A stretch of DNA of 22,470 nucleotides from Pseudomonadota bacterium (GTDB lineage: Bacteria; Pseudomonadota; Alphaproteobacteria; Sphingomonadales; Sphingomonadaceae): positions 1-22,470 of the forward strand of contig JAEZCS010000188.1 of assembly GCA_023433445.1 (NCBI GenBank), read 5' to 3'. Below the pieces are notes generated by a model. It was not told where the DNA came from, searched no databases, and saw nothing but the letters and a program-made list of their open reading frames with translations. This document shows positions 14,088 through 22,470 of this stretch, piece by piece (positions within the stretch are counted from its first letter, which is position 1; every line of letters begins with the position of its first letter). The position numbers and the translations under genes are program-made.

Positions 14088-17000
14088 TCCTTTGAATAGC
14101 GCAGGTTGGCTGATGATCCGGCGTTGGTCCCCGTCTTCGACAGCAGGCTGAGCGTCCTGGACAGCGAGATTTCCAGCTGGGTGGCGGTGAAGCCCCTGGG
14201 ATCGGTGATCACCTCAACATAGATGTTGTTGGAGATGTGCTGGCCGACAGCGAGCGATGTGCCGCGCCCGGTCTCATTGTCCCCGCCGACGATGCCGATG
14301 CGGTCGACGCCAGATGCGTTCTGCAGCTTGCCCATCGGATTGAGGCCGCCGCCGCCACCGCGCAGGCCGTTGAGCGCGGCGGCAAGCTGGATTGCCTGCG
14401 TGGCGGACAGGTTGGCGACATTGTCGCCGAACAGGATGCGCGCCAATATCTCGTCCTGCGGCAGGGTGGGCGTCGAGACGAAGCTGATGTCGGGCCGCTG
14501 CGCCGTGCCGCCGACTGCTATGCCTGCGGTGACCGTGTTGATCCGGGTTTCGGCGCGGATCGCCAGCACCGGGTTCATCATCGGTCCGTTGAAGGTGATG
14601 ATACCCTGTTCAAGCTCGAACTGATGGCCCGAGAAGCTGTAGCGGCCGCGAACCACCTCGATCTTGCCGACGACGTTCGGGGCCTTTGTGGTCCCGGTGA
14701 CGCGCATGTTGGTTTTCCATTCGGAATCCAGGCCCATGCCGGTCAAGTAAATCTCATTGTCGGCACGCACACGGATGTCGAGTTTCCAGTCTGCGGGCTT
14801 GGCCGCCGCCTGACGGGACGCAACGCGTTGGTCAAGCAGGTCGGTGCCTTCGCCCTTCCGCCGGACGCCCTGAAGCTGGCGAATGTCGGCACCGCCTTGC
14901 CAGGCAATGCGATAGCGGGTTTCAGGCAGCCACAGGTCACCCTTGATGAGGCCGCCATTTGCCGCGCTGTTCGTCACGTTGATCGTGCCGGTAACGACGC
15001 TGGTGATGGCTTCGCTGCGTGCGATGCGGGCACGGTCCAGCTTGACGGCGATGTTCATGGGATAGCCGCTTTCGGCTGCGAGACCCACAGAACCGCTCGC
15101 CTGCACCGAACCGTCGCCAGCCCGGCCGGAAAAGTCGCGTATCTCCAGCCGATCGTTGGTGAAGCGGCCATCGAGGCGCATCTGCGTCACGCGCGTGCCG
15201 AACGTCTCATTCTCGTAGGTCAACGCGTTGGCGCGGATGAGGCCGTTGAGGCGCGGCGCGGACAGGCGGCCGCTGAAGTCCGCCGCGACGGCGATCGGCC
15301 CGGTCAGTTGCTGATCCGCTAGACCGGCAAAGGAGAAGGGCACGTCGGCCGGCCCGGCATAACGGATGCCACCACCAAGCGGCGCAGACTGAAGCTGCTG
15401 CGTCCAGCTTGCGCCGGGGCCAGGAGGGGCGAGCGTGGCGGTGAAGCGCCCGAGCGAAGCGTTGCCGCGCCGGATGAGGCCGCGCAGGTCCCCGCCACGT
15501 TCCGACAGGCGGCCCTCGATGGCCATGGACACGGGGTCGGACACGGCGGAAAGGCTGGAGCGTCGGAAATCGTTGATGGCAATGCGTGTGGTGGCGGAGG
15601 GAAAGGCGTTGCCGCTCTGGTTGAAGTCGATCGCGCCTGTGGCCTTGCCGCTTATGCCGAGGCCGGGGCTGGCGATGTTCATGATGGCGAGGTCGAAATC
15701 CTTGAACCGCGCCTGGAGGGCCGTCTGCCCACCGAAGCGGCCGGCAAGGTCAACCTTCCCTTGGGGCATGACGAGCGTTGCGGGCTCCAGCCGGTAGCCC
15801 TGCGGTTCGATGCGGATGATCGCGGGTTGGGCGAAGCGGAAGGGGATGTTGCTCGCCTTGCCTTCCAGCGCGACGGCGTAGAGATTGGGGCGCAGCGCCG
15901 CATTGACCGCGATCGAGAAGGGAACGCCCGTCGATCCGTCGGCGACCAGTTGCGCCCGTCCGCGCCCGCCCTGATAATCGATCCGCGCGCGGCCCTTGCG
16001 CACCACATAGTCGCCATAGGCCGCGTTCGCCATCTGCACATCAGCGGTGATGCGTGGCTGGTCGGTGAGCACGATGTCCGCCGCCACTGTGGCTCGGCCG
16101 ATCACCACATCGGCTTCGCCGGGCAAGCGGGCGTTGCTGGCGGTGGCGTTCACCGCGATGCCCTGCGCCTTGCCCACGGCCGCAAGCCGCGCCGCACCGT
16201 TGATCCCTGACCCGTTCATGGCCAGCTGTCCGGTGAAAGGTCCAGCGGCGGTTTGCTGGAGGCGGCCATTCATGTCGACGCCTGCGAACCGCGCGCGCGT
16301 GATGTCTATGGTAAGGGGGCCGCGCGCTGTGCGGATCAGCACATTGGCAAAGAAGGGGCCGTAGGCGGAGCCGCCGGTTGCCTCCAGCCGATAGCCGTCA
16401 GCTTCGCCATTGAGCTTCGCAACGACATTGGACAGCGGCACGCCGACATTGGGCCGGGCGGCGCGCAGGATAGCCTGCGGCCGTTCCATCGTGCCGCGAA
16501 CAGTAAGCGCAAGTGGACCATATTGGTTCGACGTGGCGGAGGCGTCAAAGGCTATCGCGCCGTTTGTGTCGTAGCTGCCTGACCCGGAATGGATGCGGAA
16601 ATTGGGCGCTGAACCCTTCAGGTCGGCAAGGGTGAACTTGCCTTCCGGAGTCATGCCAATGCGGCCCGACATGACGGCATTGCCGCCAAGGAAATCGCGC
16701 ACCGACGCATTTTCCCAGCGTGCGGTGCGGACGCCGAACTTGCCCGCAAGGCCCCAGCCGCCCTTGGGGCCCGGTACAAGCTGAACATCTGTGTTGAGGT
16801 TGACAATGCCGACGCCGTCAATCTTGTAATCGTTCACCCTCCCTTTAAGCGCGCCCCGGTAGATGGCGTTGTCGAGGTCGGCCAGAACGATGGCGGTGGC
16901 GTCCACCCGGTCGCTGTTGATTTTCAGATTGTCGCTAATCAGCTTGCCTGCGGCATAGGCAAAGTCGCCCTTTACCCGCAGGTTCTGGAGCAGGCCCCCC

Positions 17001-18295
17001 GCTGCGGCATTGAGGCCGGTGACGCGCCGCGCGGTCGCGTTGACGGGGATACGGATGCGGTCGGCGTTGATCACTGCCCGGCCGCTGGCCTTCAGGCCTT
17101 CGATGCCGGTCTGGTCAAAGGCGAGCATCGCGGCGCTGAGATCATAGTCGATGAAGGGCGTCGCCATCGGCCCGTCGAGGATGATCGACGCGCGCACATC
17201 CTTGCCGCGCACCTTTTCCATGATTGCGCCGGGCGTTAGTAGCGCGGCATCGATCTTGAGGCCGCTGAACTGGCTTTTGCCGAGGTCGATAAGGCCCTGC
17301 GCCGTTGCGGCGAGCGCGGTAGAGCGCAGCGACCCTTTAAGGTTCACGCGCCGCTCGTTCAGTCCGGCGAAAAGATCGACATCGAGGGCCGGTGCAGTCA
17401 GGCGATCGACGGTACCTGCAAAGACGAGGCCAGGGCGGATTGGACCCTTGGCCGTGAAATTGCCGTCCCGCGCGGCGAGGGCGATGTTCGCAAGCTCTCC
17501 CTTGGGTGAATTGGCAACGATCCGGCCGTTCCACGCCTGCCATGTGCCGCGGCCGTCAAGTGTCGCGGTAACGCCATCCGTGAGCCCGCTCATCTTTGCG
17601 ATCACGCCGCCCTTGGGCGCGGTCAGCGTGCCCTTCATGGCCAGACGGTTCTGTTCGGGAACCGCGTCAAGCCAGGCCTGGAGCCGATCGCCACTGTCCA
17701 CGACGGCATTGGCGCTCAATTGTGCTCGCCCATCGGCGATGTGGGCGGCGCCGTCGATGGCGATCTCGCGCTTCTGGCCGATCACCGGCTTCGCCAGCAC
17801 GAATTTGGCGATTTTCAGCCGATCGACATCTATGTCGAGGTCCGGCAGGATCGGCGCGTTGGGATCGCTTTGCGTGACGTTGAACTGAGGGCTGCGGGCC
17901 AGCACCACAAGCGGGCTTTCCAGCAGCCGCACGGAGATATGGTTGTTGAGGTAGCGGAAGGGGCTCCACACGACATGGACGCGCGGAGATACGGCAAATG
18001 GCCCCTTCGGATCGCGCAGGACAAGGTCGTGAATGACCATGTCGCTATAGACCGATCCCTCGATCCGGCCGACTTCGATCGCCATGCCGGATTCCAGTTG
18101 CAGTGCGGCGATCTGGCGGATCAGGAATTTCTTGCCGGGCTGCGTGTTGAGGAAGAGCAGCAATCCGGCGACAAGTACGACCAGGCCGAGGATCAAGCCG
18201 GCAACGCCCAGCACGATCTTTTGCCAGAGCGGCCGCGCTTCCCGAATGATCACGGTCTGGCCTTCAGGAGCGGGGGGAGGGGTGTCTTCGGCCAT
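14081..18295 (-). CDS. tamB: Translocation and assembly module protein TamB (DUF490 family)
   Basis: Very large inner-membrane-anchored periplasmic protein that spans the envelope and works with TamA in outer-membrane protein insertion; family members are also implicated in phospholipid transport to the outer membrane. The 1404 residues begin with a short Pro-rich cytoplasmic tail, one membrane anchor (about 26-49, IVLGVAGLILGLVVLVAGLLL), then a long region of repeating amphipathic beta-strands rich in G, D, N and alternating hydrophobics. It ends in the conserved TamB/DUF490 domain (about the last 350 residues), with RGRYSFSGHQFELEQGIITF and the C-terminal RYSKDY. Its ATG shares one base with the tamA stop (TGATG), so the two are co-translated. 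The far end converges on the GFA-family gene. Length and topology match the family. Confidence 0.94.
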   Translation of the reverse strand: MAEDTPPPAPEGQTVIIREARPLWQKIVLGVAGLILGLVVLVAGLLLFLNTQPGKKFLIRQIAALQLESGMAIEVGRIEGSVYSDMVIHDLVLRDPKGPFAVSPRVHVVWSPFRYLNNHISVRLLESPLVVLARSPQFNVTQSDPNAPILPDLDIDVDRLKIAKFVLAKPVIGQKREIAIDGAAHIADGRAQLSANAVVDSGDRLQAWLDAVPEQNRLAMKGTLTAPKGGVIAKMSGLTDGVTATLDGRGTWQAWNGRIVANSPKGELANIALAARDGNFTAKGPIRPGLVFAGTVDRLTAPALDVDLFAGLNERRVNLKGSLRSTALAATAQGLIDLGKSQFSGLKIDAALLTPGAIMEKVRGKDVRASIILDGPMATPFIDYDLSAAMLAFDQTGIEGLKASGRAVINADRIRIPVNATARRVTGLNAAAGGLLQNLRVKGDFAYAAGKLISDNLKINSDRVDATAIVLADLDNAIYRGALKGRVNDYKIDGVGIVNLNTDVQLVPGPKGGWGLAGKFGVRTARWENASVRDFLGGNAVMSGRIGMTPEGKFTLADLKGSAPNFRIHSGSGSYDTNGAIAFDASATSNQYGPLALTVRGTMERPQAILRAARPNVGVPLSNVVAKLNGEADGYRLEATGGSAYGPFFANVLIRTARGPLTIDITRARFAGVDMNGRLQQTAAGPFTGQLAMNGSGINGAARLAAVGKAQGIAVNATASNARLPGEADVVIGRATVAADIVLTDQPRITADVQMANAAYGDYVVRKGRARIDYQGGRGRAQLVADGSTGVPFSIAVNAALRPNLYAVALEGKASNIPFRFAQPAIIRIEPQGYRLEPATLVMPQGKVDLAGRFGGQTALQARFKDFDLAIMNIASPGLGISGKATGAIDFNQSGNAFPSATTRIAINDFRRSSLSAVSDPVSMAIEGRLSERGGDLRGLIRRGNASLGRFTATLAPPGPGASWTQQLQSAPLGGGIRYAGPADVPFSFAGLADQQLTGPIAVAADFSGRLSAPRLNGLIRANALTYENETFGTRVTQMRLDGRFTNDRLEIRDFSGRAGDGSVQASGSVGLAAESGYPMNIAVKLDRARIARSEAITSVVTGTINVTNSAANGGLIKGDLWLPETRYRIAWQGGADIRQLQGVRRKGEGTDLLDQRVASRQAAAKPADWKLDIRVRADNEIYLTGMGLDSEWKTNMRVTGTTKAPNVVGKIEVVRGRYSFSGHQFELEQGIITFNGPMMNPVLAIRAETRINTVTAGIAVGGTAQRPDISFVSTPTLPQDEILARILFGDNVANLSATQAIQLAAALNGLRGGGGGLNPMGKLQNASGVDRIGIVGGDNETGRGTSLAVGQHISNNIYVEVITDPRGFTATQLEISLSRTLSLLSKTGTNAGSSANLRYSKDY

Positions 18296-20397
18296 CAGAA
18301 AGCCTGTCCAATGCCGATGTAGAGAGTGAATTTGGATTCGCCCGGCTGCCGGTTGATCGGCATGGCTATGTCCGCCCGGAAAGGACCGAAGTTGGTATAG
18401 AAGCGGCCGCCCAAGCCCACGCCGTAGCGGATGTCGGAGAATTTGGGGATGGCGCTTTCGTAGACCTGCCCTGCATCGACAAAGGCGACGACGCCGTAAC
18501 TGCCGAAGCGGTAGCGGCCCTCAACGGCGAATTCGTTGACGGATCGACCGCCGATCGGATCGTCATTGACATCCTTCGGCCCCAATTCCTGAAAGCCAAA
18601 GCCGCGGACCGACCCGCCGCCGCCCGCATAGACCCGGCGCGAAGGCGCAATCTGGTCGCGGGCTGCGCCGCTGATCGTTCCGAGCCGCGTTCGGGCCGCG
18701 ATCACCAGCGCATCGGACACGGGGTAATAGCCGCTAAGGTCAAAGGTGCCGCGCACATAGGGTGAGACATTGCCTTGCAGCGATGCTTCGGGTGAAACGC
18801 GCAGATTGGCCCGGAAACCCTTGGTCGGATTCAGCAGGTCGTTCGACCGGTCATAGCCGACCTGCACCGGCAGCGAGCCGATGAAATAGGTCAGGCGCCG
18901 CTTTTCCGCCGTCGCCGGGTCGATCGTCGTCTGCTCGTTCGAAAGCAGGACTTCCGCGCCGTATGTGTAAGTCCAGCGCTTCTGGAAAATGGGCGTGGAT
19001 TGGCGCGACCAGCTGATGTTGAGACCTGCGGTGAAGGCTTCGTAAGCGTTGTAATTTTGCCGGTTGAGCAGCGCACCGGCCTGGAAGGTCTTGTCCCGCT
19101 TGCCCGCATTGGAACGGCGGAATGTGCCGGAGACGCCCTGTTCCTGCGTGCCCGCGATCACCTTGCCGATCAGCGCGCCTTCTGGCGGGAAGAGGTTGCG
19201 GTGCGTCCATGTGCCTTCGGCGCGGAAACCTTGCCCCGTGCCATAGCCAAGCTCGCCCGCAAGAGTGCGCGGCGGCCCTGCTTCCTGATCGACGTGCAGG
19301 TCGACATATTCGGTGCCATCGGGGCCGGGTTCGTTCGTGCGCACCGGGTCGACCGCGACGCTGGAGAACAGGCCTGTGGCGACGAGGGCGCGTCGCAGGT
19401 CGTCGACCTTGCGGCTGTCATACAATTCGCCGGGCTTGAAGCGGCTGATGAGCTCCATATGATCGGCGCCGAAAGCTTGCTTGCGGCCAGAGGTGGTGAT
19501 CCCCCGGAACGACCCGCGCGGGCCAACCTCGACGGGCAATGTATAGTCCCCCGTGATCGTCGCCGGATCGAGCAATATGTCCCGTTCCCCGACCTTGGCG
19601 AAGGGATAGCCATTTTCCGGCAGCTTTACGCCGACATTGGCCTCGGCGCTTTCCACATCGGCGGCCACGATATAGTCGCCGGTCTTGAGCGGCAGGCTGT
19701 CGCGGACAAGCCTAGGTGGCACCGTGGGCCCGGCGTTGATGACGATATCGCCGATCTTGTACCGCTTGCCGGGCGTAACGGACAAGACCGCCTTCAGCGT
19801 GCCGTCACCAGCCTGGTCGAGTGATGCGAGGGCGGTCGCGTCATAATAGCCCTCCGAATAAAGCAGCCGCACGGCGAGCGCTTCATCCTCATGCGCGCGC
19901 GCCTGCACCATGGCGGCGGTTTCGGCGCGTCCCTTGCCATCGACCAGCGCTGACTCGCCCCGAAATACATCCTCAAGGCCGGTTTTGCCGAAGCCTTCGA
20001 TTTCCACGGCATAGCGGATTTCCGGGGTTTTTTCGTCCGGACTATCGCTTGCCACCTGCGCGGGTACGGTGACGCTGTCGAGAGGGGGCAGGGGCTGGGC
20101 GAGCTCAGCTTCCGCTGCGGGCTCGGTAGCCGACGGAAGTTCGACCGGCGCGTCCGCCTGCGGCATCTGCTGATCGATCCAGCTGTCGATCGAGGGGAGC
20201 GGAGCAGAGGAGTTGGCTGCGTCATTCTCACCAGCCTTGGGGAGGCGCGCGTCGAACTCCTCGTCAGGCAGGATCGGCGGCTCCTGTTCGGGCGCCGCTG
20301 TGCCGGTGGACGTCTGCGCCTGTAGTGGAAGAGGTGCCGTCGCTATCATCAGAACGCCCAAGGCATGCCGGACGCGTTTCGCCTGCCTTGAACTCAT
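18295..20397 (-). CDS. tamA: Translocation and assembly module outer-membrane protein TamA (Omp85/BamA family)
   Basis: Outer-membrane 16-strand beta-barrel of the Omp85 family that pairs with TamB. The 700 residues begin with a signal peptide (1-27, cleavage likely after PLQA) and an unusual ~100-residue Pro/Glu/Ala/Ser-rich linker. POTRA domains follow from about residue 128 (IRYAVEIEGF, TPGKRYKIGDIVI and GELYDSRKVDDLRRALVATG mark successive units), then the barrel from about 385. The barrel has the family-defining SVRGF motif near residue 595 (GGGGSVRGFGFQELGP) and ends with a terminal Phe (YIGIGQAF), as needed for recognition by the Bam machinery. It is first in a two-gene operon with tamB and divergent from recJ. 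Its ribosome site is weak (AAGGGG about 13 bases upstream). BamA is the main alternative, but BamA is longer, has five POTRA domains and does not sit with tamB. Confidence 0.93.
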   Translation of the reverse strand: MSSRQAKRVRHALGVLMIATAPLPLQAQTSTGTAAPEQEPPILPDEEFDARLPKAGENDAANSSAPLPSIDSWIDQQMPQADAPVELPSATEPAAEAELAQPLPPLDSVTVPAQVASDSPDEKTPEIRYAVEIEGFGKTGLEDVFRGESALVDGKGRAETAAMVQARAHEDEALAVRLLYSEGYYDATALASLDQAGDGTLKAVLSVTPGKRYKIGDIVINAGPTVPPRLVRDSLPLKTGDYIVAADVESAEANVGVKLPENGYPFAKVGERDILLDPATITGDYTLPVEVGPRGSFRGITTSGRKQAFGADHMELISRFKPGELYDSRKVDDLRRALVATGLFSSVAVDPVRTNEPGPDGTEYVDLHVDQEAGPPRTLAGELGYGTGQGFRAEGTWTHRNLFPPEGALIGKVIAGTQEQGVSGTFRRSNAGKRDKTFQAGALLNRQNYNAYEAFTAGLNISWSRQSTPIFQKRWTYTYGAEVLLSNEQTTIDPATAEKRRLTYFIGSLPVQVGYDRSNDLLNPTKGFRANLRVSPEASLQGNVSPYVRGTFDLSGYYPVSDALVIAARTRLGTISGAARDQIAPSRRVYAGGGGSVRGFGFQELGPKDVNDDPIGGRSVNEFAVEGRYRFGSYGVVAFVDAGQVYESAIPKFSDIRYGVGLGGRFYTNFGPFRADIAMPINRQPGESKFTLYIGIGQAF

Positions 20398-20528
20398 GTA
20401 TATTTCGCCGCCCCTTTCGATCCGCCGCAGCGCGCGCGGCTTGGAAATACGCGCAAGGGCATGGTTCGGTTCCGCCGCTCCCCGCGAACCGCTTCCATCG
20501 AAGGCTTGGCCGGTTTAGGGACTGATAA
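20398..20528. other. Divergent tamA/recJ intergenic region
   Basis: This 131-bp stretch must hold promoters for both tamA (leftward) and recJ (rightward). I see no convincing -35/-10 pair for either. The only structure is a 6-bp inverted repeat, GGTTCG (20463-20468) with CGAACC (20485-20490), with a 16-nt loop; it is not a LexA box because no GTTC or GAAC pair has the 7-bp spacing. Confidence 0.4.
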
Positions 20529-22295
20529 ATGACTGTCGCGCTGAATGTATCCCGCTCTATCCTTGGACAACCGTGGCGCTGGCGAGGCGCAGGGGCGGAT
20601 GCGCGGGAGCCCGGCTACCTGCCTGACGACCTGGTCACGCAATTGTTGATTGCCCGTGGATGTCCACGCGAGGCGGTGGACGCGCACCGCAATCCCACCA
20701 TCCGCCACTTCATGCCCGACCCAAGCCTGTTCCGGGACATGGACAGCGCGGCCGAGCGGCTGGCCGATGCAGTGCAGAGCGGCGAGCATGTGCGGATCTT
20801 TGGCGATTATGATGTGGACGGCGCGACCAGTGCGGCCCTGCTGATCCGTCTGCTGCGCGATCTTGGCCTGCATGCGCGGCCTTACATCCCGGATCGGCTA
20901 ATGGAAGGCTACGGCCCGTCTGGCGAGGCGCTGGTGCGGCTGGCAGGGGAAGGGGCGAGCCTGATCGTTACCGTCGACTGCGGAGCGCAGGCTTTCGAGG
21001 CGCTGGCGATGGCGAAGGCGGTTGGCGTCGATGTCGTGGTGGTGGATCACCATAAATGTGCCGCTGCGCTTCCCGAAGCGTTTGCGCTGGTCAACCCCAA
21101 CCGGCTCGACGAGGTTGAAGAGGCCGCCGCTCATGGTCATTTGGCAGCGGTCGGCGTCGCGTTCCTGCTGGGCGCCGCGCTGATCCGCGTACTGCGTCGG
21201 CGTGGTTGGTTCGCGCAGCGGGCTGAGCCTGCGCTGATGGAACTGCTCGATATCGTGGCGCTCGGCACCGTGGCCGACGTGGCGCAGCTCAAGGGGCTCA
21301 ACCGAGCCTTTGTCGCGCAAGGCCTCAAGGTCATGGCCAAGCGGCGCAATATCGGCATCTCCGCCCTGATCGACGCCAGTCGCCTCAGCCGTGCGCCGCT
21401 ATGCCATGATCTTGGTTTCGCGCTTGGCCCACGCATCAACGCCGGAGGCCGCGTCGGCAAGGCCGATCTTGGCGTGCGGCTGCTGACCACCGAAGATCCG
21501 CTGGAAGCAGCGAGCATTGCGGCAGAGCTGGACCAGTTCAACGAGGAGCGCCGCGCGATCGAGGCGGCGGTGCAGGTCGAGGCCGAGGCGTTGCTCGCCG
21601 CACAGGGCAATCGCGCGGTTGCGGTGATCGCAGGGTCAGGCTGGCACCCCGGCGTGATCGGGATCGTCGCCGGGCGCATCAAGGAAAAGGCCGGACGACC
21701 CGCCATCGTCGTTGCGATCGATGACGCAGGCACGGGCAAGGGGTCGGGCCGCTCCATATCGGGCGTGGACCTGGGGGCGGCTGTGCTGGCGGCGAAGGAC
21801 AGCGGGTTGCTGGTCGCAGGGGGCGGTCATGCCATGGCTGCGGGCTTGACGGTCGCCTCCGACAAGGTGGATGCGCTTGCCGACTTCCTGGACGAAAGGC
21901 TTGGGCCTGCCGTCGCCCGTGCGCGGGATGACCGGGCCCTGCTCATCGATGCCGTTCTTGCTCCCGCAGGGGTCAACCCCGACTTTGTCGCCGCGATCGA
22001 GGCGGGGGGGCCTTACGGCGCTGGCTGGCCTGCTCCGCTGGTGGCGGCGGGACCTATGCGGGTCATCAAGGCCGACGTGGTTGGCAACGGCCATCTGCGC
22101 GCGGTGATGGCTGGCGATGATGGGCGTTCGATCAAGACTATCGCTTTCCGCCAAGCCGAAAGCGAGTTGGGCCAAGCGATCCTGAGCGCGCCGCGTGATC
22201 GCCGCCTGTGGGTTGCGGGGCGCGCGAAGATCGACGATTGGGGCAACCGCCCGGCAGCAGAACTGCATCTGGAAGACGCCGCCTGGGCCGATTGA
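20529..22295 (+). CDS. recJ: Single-stranded-DNA-specific exonuclease RecJ
   Basis: 5'-3' single-strand exonuclease of the DHH phosphoesterase superfamily, acting in RecF-pathway recombination, mismatch repair and fork processing. The 588 residues carry all the motifs: GDYDVDG with Asp93, Asp95 and Asp97; TVDCG with Asp150; DHH at 173-175; LGTVADV with Asp250; PRINAGGR (301-308). The DHHA1 part follows with GWHPGVIGIVAGR (371-383), GSGRS (405-409) and GGGHAMAAG (431-439), and a C-terminal OB-like domain closes the protein. Length is normal. The ATG at 20529 lacks a strong Shine-Dalgarno sequence; an upstream in-frame start is not evident. It is divergent from tamA and followed 100 bp later by a tRNA gene. 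No LexA box is seen before it. Confidence 0.96.
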   Translation: MTVALNVSRSILGQPWRWRGAGADAREPGYLPDDLVTQLLIARGCPREAVDAHRNPTIRHFMPDPSLFRDMDSAAERLADAVQSGEHVRIFGDYDVDGATSAALLIRLLRDLGLHARPYIPDRLMEGYGPSGEALVRLAGEGASLIVTVDCGAQAFEALAMAKAVGVDVVVVDHHKCAAALPEAFALVNPNRLDEVEEAAAHGHLAAVGVAFLLGAALIRVLRRRGWFAQRAEPALMELLDIVALGTVADVAQLKGLNRAFVAQGLKVMAKRRNIGISALIDASRLSRAPLCHDLGFALGPRINAGGRVGKADLGVRLLTTEDPLEAASIAAELDQFNEERRAIEAAVQVEAEALLAAQGNRAVAVIAGSGWHPGVIGIVAGRIKEKAGRPAIVVAIDDAGTGKGSGRSISGVDLGAAVLAAKDSGLLVAGGGHAMAAGLTVASDKVDALADFLDERLGPAVARARDDRALLIDAVLAPAGVNPDFVAAIEAGGPYGAGWPAPLVAAGPMRVIKADVVGNGHLRAVMAGDDGRSIKTIAFRQAESELGQAILSAPRDRRLWVAGRAKIDDWGNRPAAELHLEDAAWAD

Positions 22296-22326
22296 ACGAG
22301 AGTCGATTTTTCCTGCCGCAAGGGGG

Positions 22327-22355
22327 TTGACCGGCGCAAGCTCCCCCCCTAAAGC
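22327..22355 (+). promoter_or_regulatory. Candidate promoter of tRNA-Glu
   Basis: TTGACC (22327-22332) matches the -35 consensus at five of six positions; 17 bp on, TAAAGC (22350-22355) is a partial -10. Transcription would start near 22362, about 34 bases before the mature tRNA. The region also has a short C-run, and no terminator with a T-tract is seen for recJ, so read-through into the tRNA is possible. Confidence 0.4.
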
Positions 22356-22395
22356 CGCCCTCGCTTCGCAGCACTGCCAGAGCAGCTCTGCATGT

Positions 22396-22470
22396 GGCCC
22401 CTTCGTCTAGCGGTTAGGACGCGGCCCTTTCACGGCTGAAACACGGGTTCGATTCCCGTAGGGGTCACCA
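22396..22470 (+). tRNA. tRNA-Glu, anticodon TTC
   Basis: Complete 75-nt tRNA with encoded CCA (22468-22470). The acceptor stem GGCCCCT (22396-22402) pairs with AGGGGTC (22460-22466), with one G-U pair. The D-arm contains TCTAGCGGTTAGGA; the anticodon stem CGGCC (22422-22426) pairs with GGCTG (22434-22438) around the loop CTTTCAC with anticodon TTC (22429-22431); the T-arm is CGGGTTCGATTCCCG. The window ends on its last base, so a following tRNA or operon partner cannot be judged. Confidence 0.97.

Noticed and set aside
20463..20490. GGTTCG/CGAACC pair as a possible SOS box before recJ
   Set aside because: The half-sites are inverted and 16 bp apart, not the GTTC-N7-GTTC arrangement.
22378..22390. 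Inverted repeat CAGAGC-A-GCTCTG before tRNA-Glu
   Set aside because: A 1-base loop cannot form a stable hairpin and there is no T-run, so it is not a terminator.
1..22470. CRISPR array, insertion sequence, prophage or genomic island
   Set aside because: No spaced direct repeats, transposase, integrase or paired terminal repeats were seen. The tRNA lies at the very end, so an attachment site beyond the window cannot be excluded.

Overview
The window is GC-rich chromosomal DNA with densely packed, mostly intact genes and no sign of a mobile element, prophage or CRISPR array. Gene content, protein sequences and the SOS-operator type (GTTC-N7-GTTC) point to an alphaproteobacterium of the Sphingomonadaceae (Sphingobium/Sphingomonas-like). 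This is inferred from a CckA-type kinase, a FAT GUY-type response regulator, an ImuA-ImuB-DnaE2 mutasome, the TamA/TamB pair and the characteristic RecA N-terminus. The exact genus cannot be fixed from the sequence alone.

Layout. On the minus strand at the left edge lies the 5' part of a periplasmic lytic transglycosylase gene, which runs off the window. Divergent from it, a plus-strand run carries dapA (lysine/peptidoglycan precursor synthesis), smpB (trans-translation), a DUF2062 membrane protein that starts inside the smpB stop codon, cckA (hybrid cell-cycle histidine kinase) and a single-domain response regulator. Next come recA with its own LexA box and rho-independent terminator, then a second LexA box driving imuA-imuB-dnaE2. 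A small GFA/CENP-V-family zinc protein follows. It converges on, and overlaps by 7 bp, the minus-strand tamA-tamB operon for outer-membrane protein assembly. Divergent from tamA is recJ, and the window ends exactly on the CCA of a tRNA-Glu(TTC).

How it works together. The central 7.3 kb (6192-13503) is a compact DNA-damage locus: recA (the LexA co-protease) sits directly upstream of the damage-inducible error-prone polymerase cassette, and each unit has a 15-bp alphaproteobacterial SOS operator. recJ, another recombination exonuclease, lies 7 kb further on. Left of recA, CckA and the small response regulator are signalling genes. The regulator carries the FATG motif of the FAT GUY family, known from the sphingomonad general stress response, and has a candidate sigma-EcfG promoter. 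The rest (transglycosylase, DapA, TamA/TamB) serves the cell envelope.

I found no clearly undescribed system. The points most worth a second look are the FAT GUY regulator and its possible EcfG promoter between cckA and recA, the tight recA-mutasome SOS locus, the 113-bp imuA/imuB coding overlap, the insertions and lost metal motif in the DnaE2 PHP domain, and the long disordered linker in TamA.
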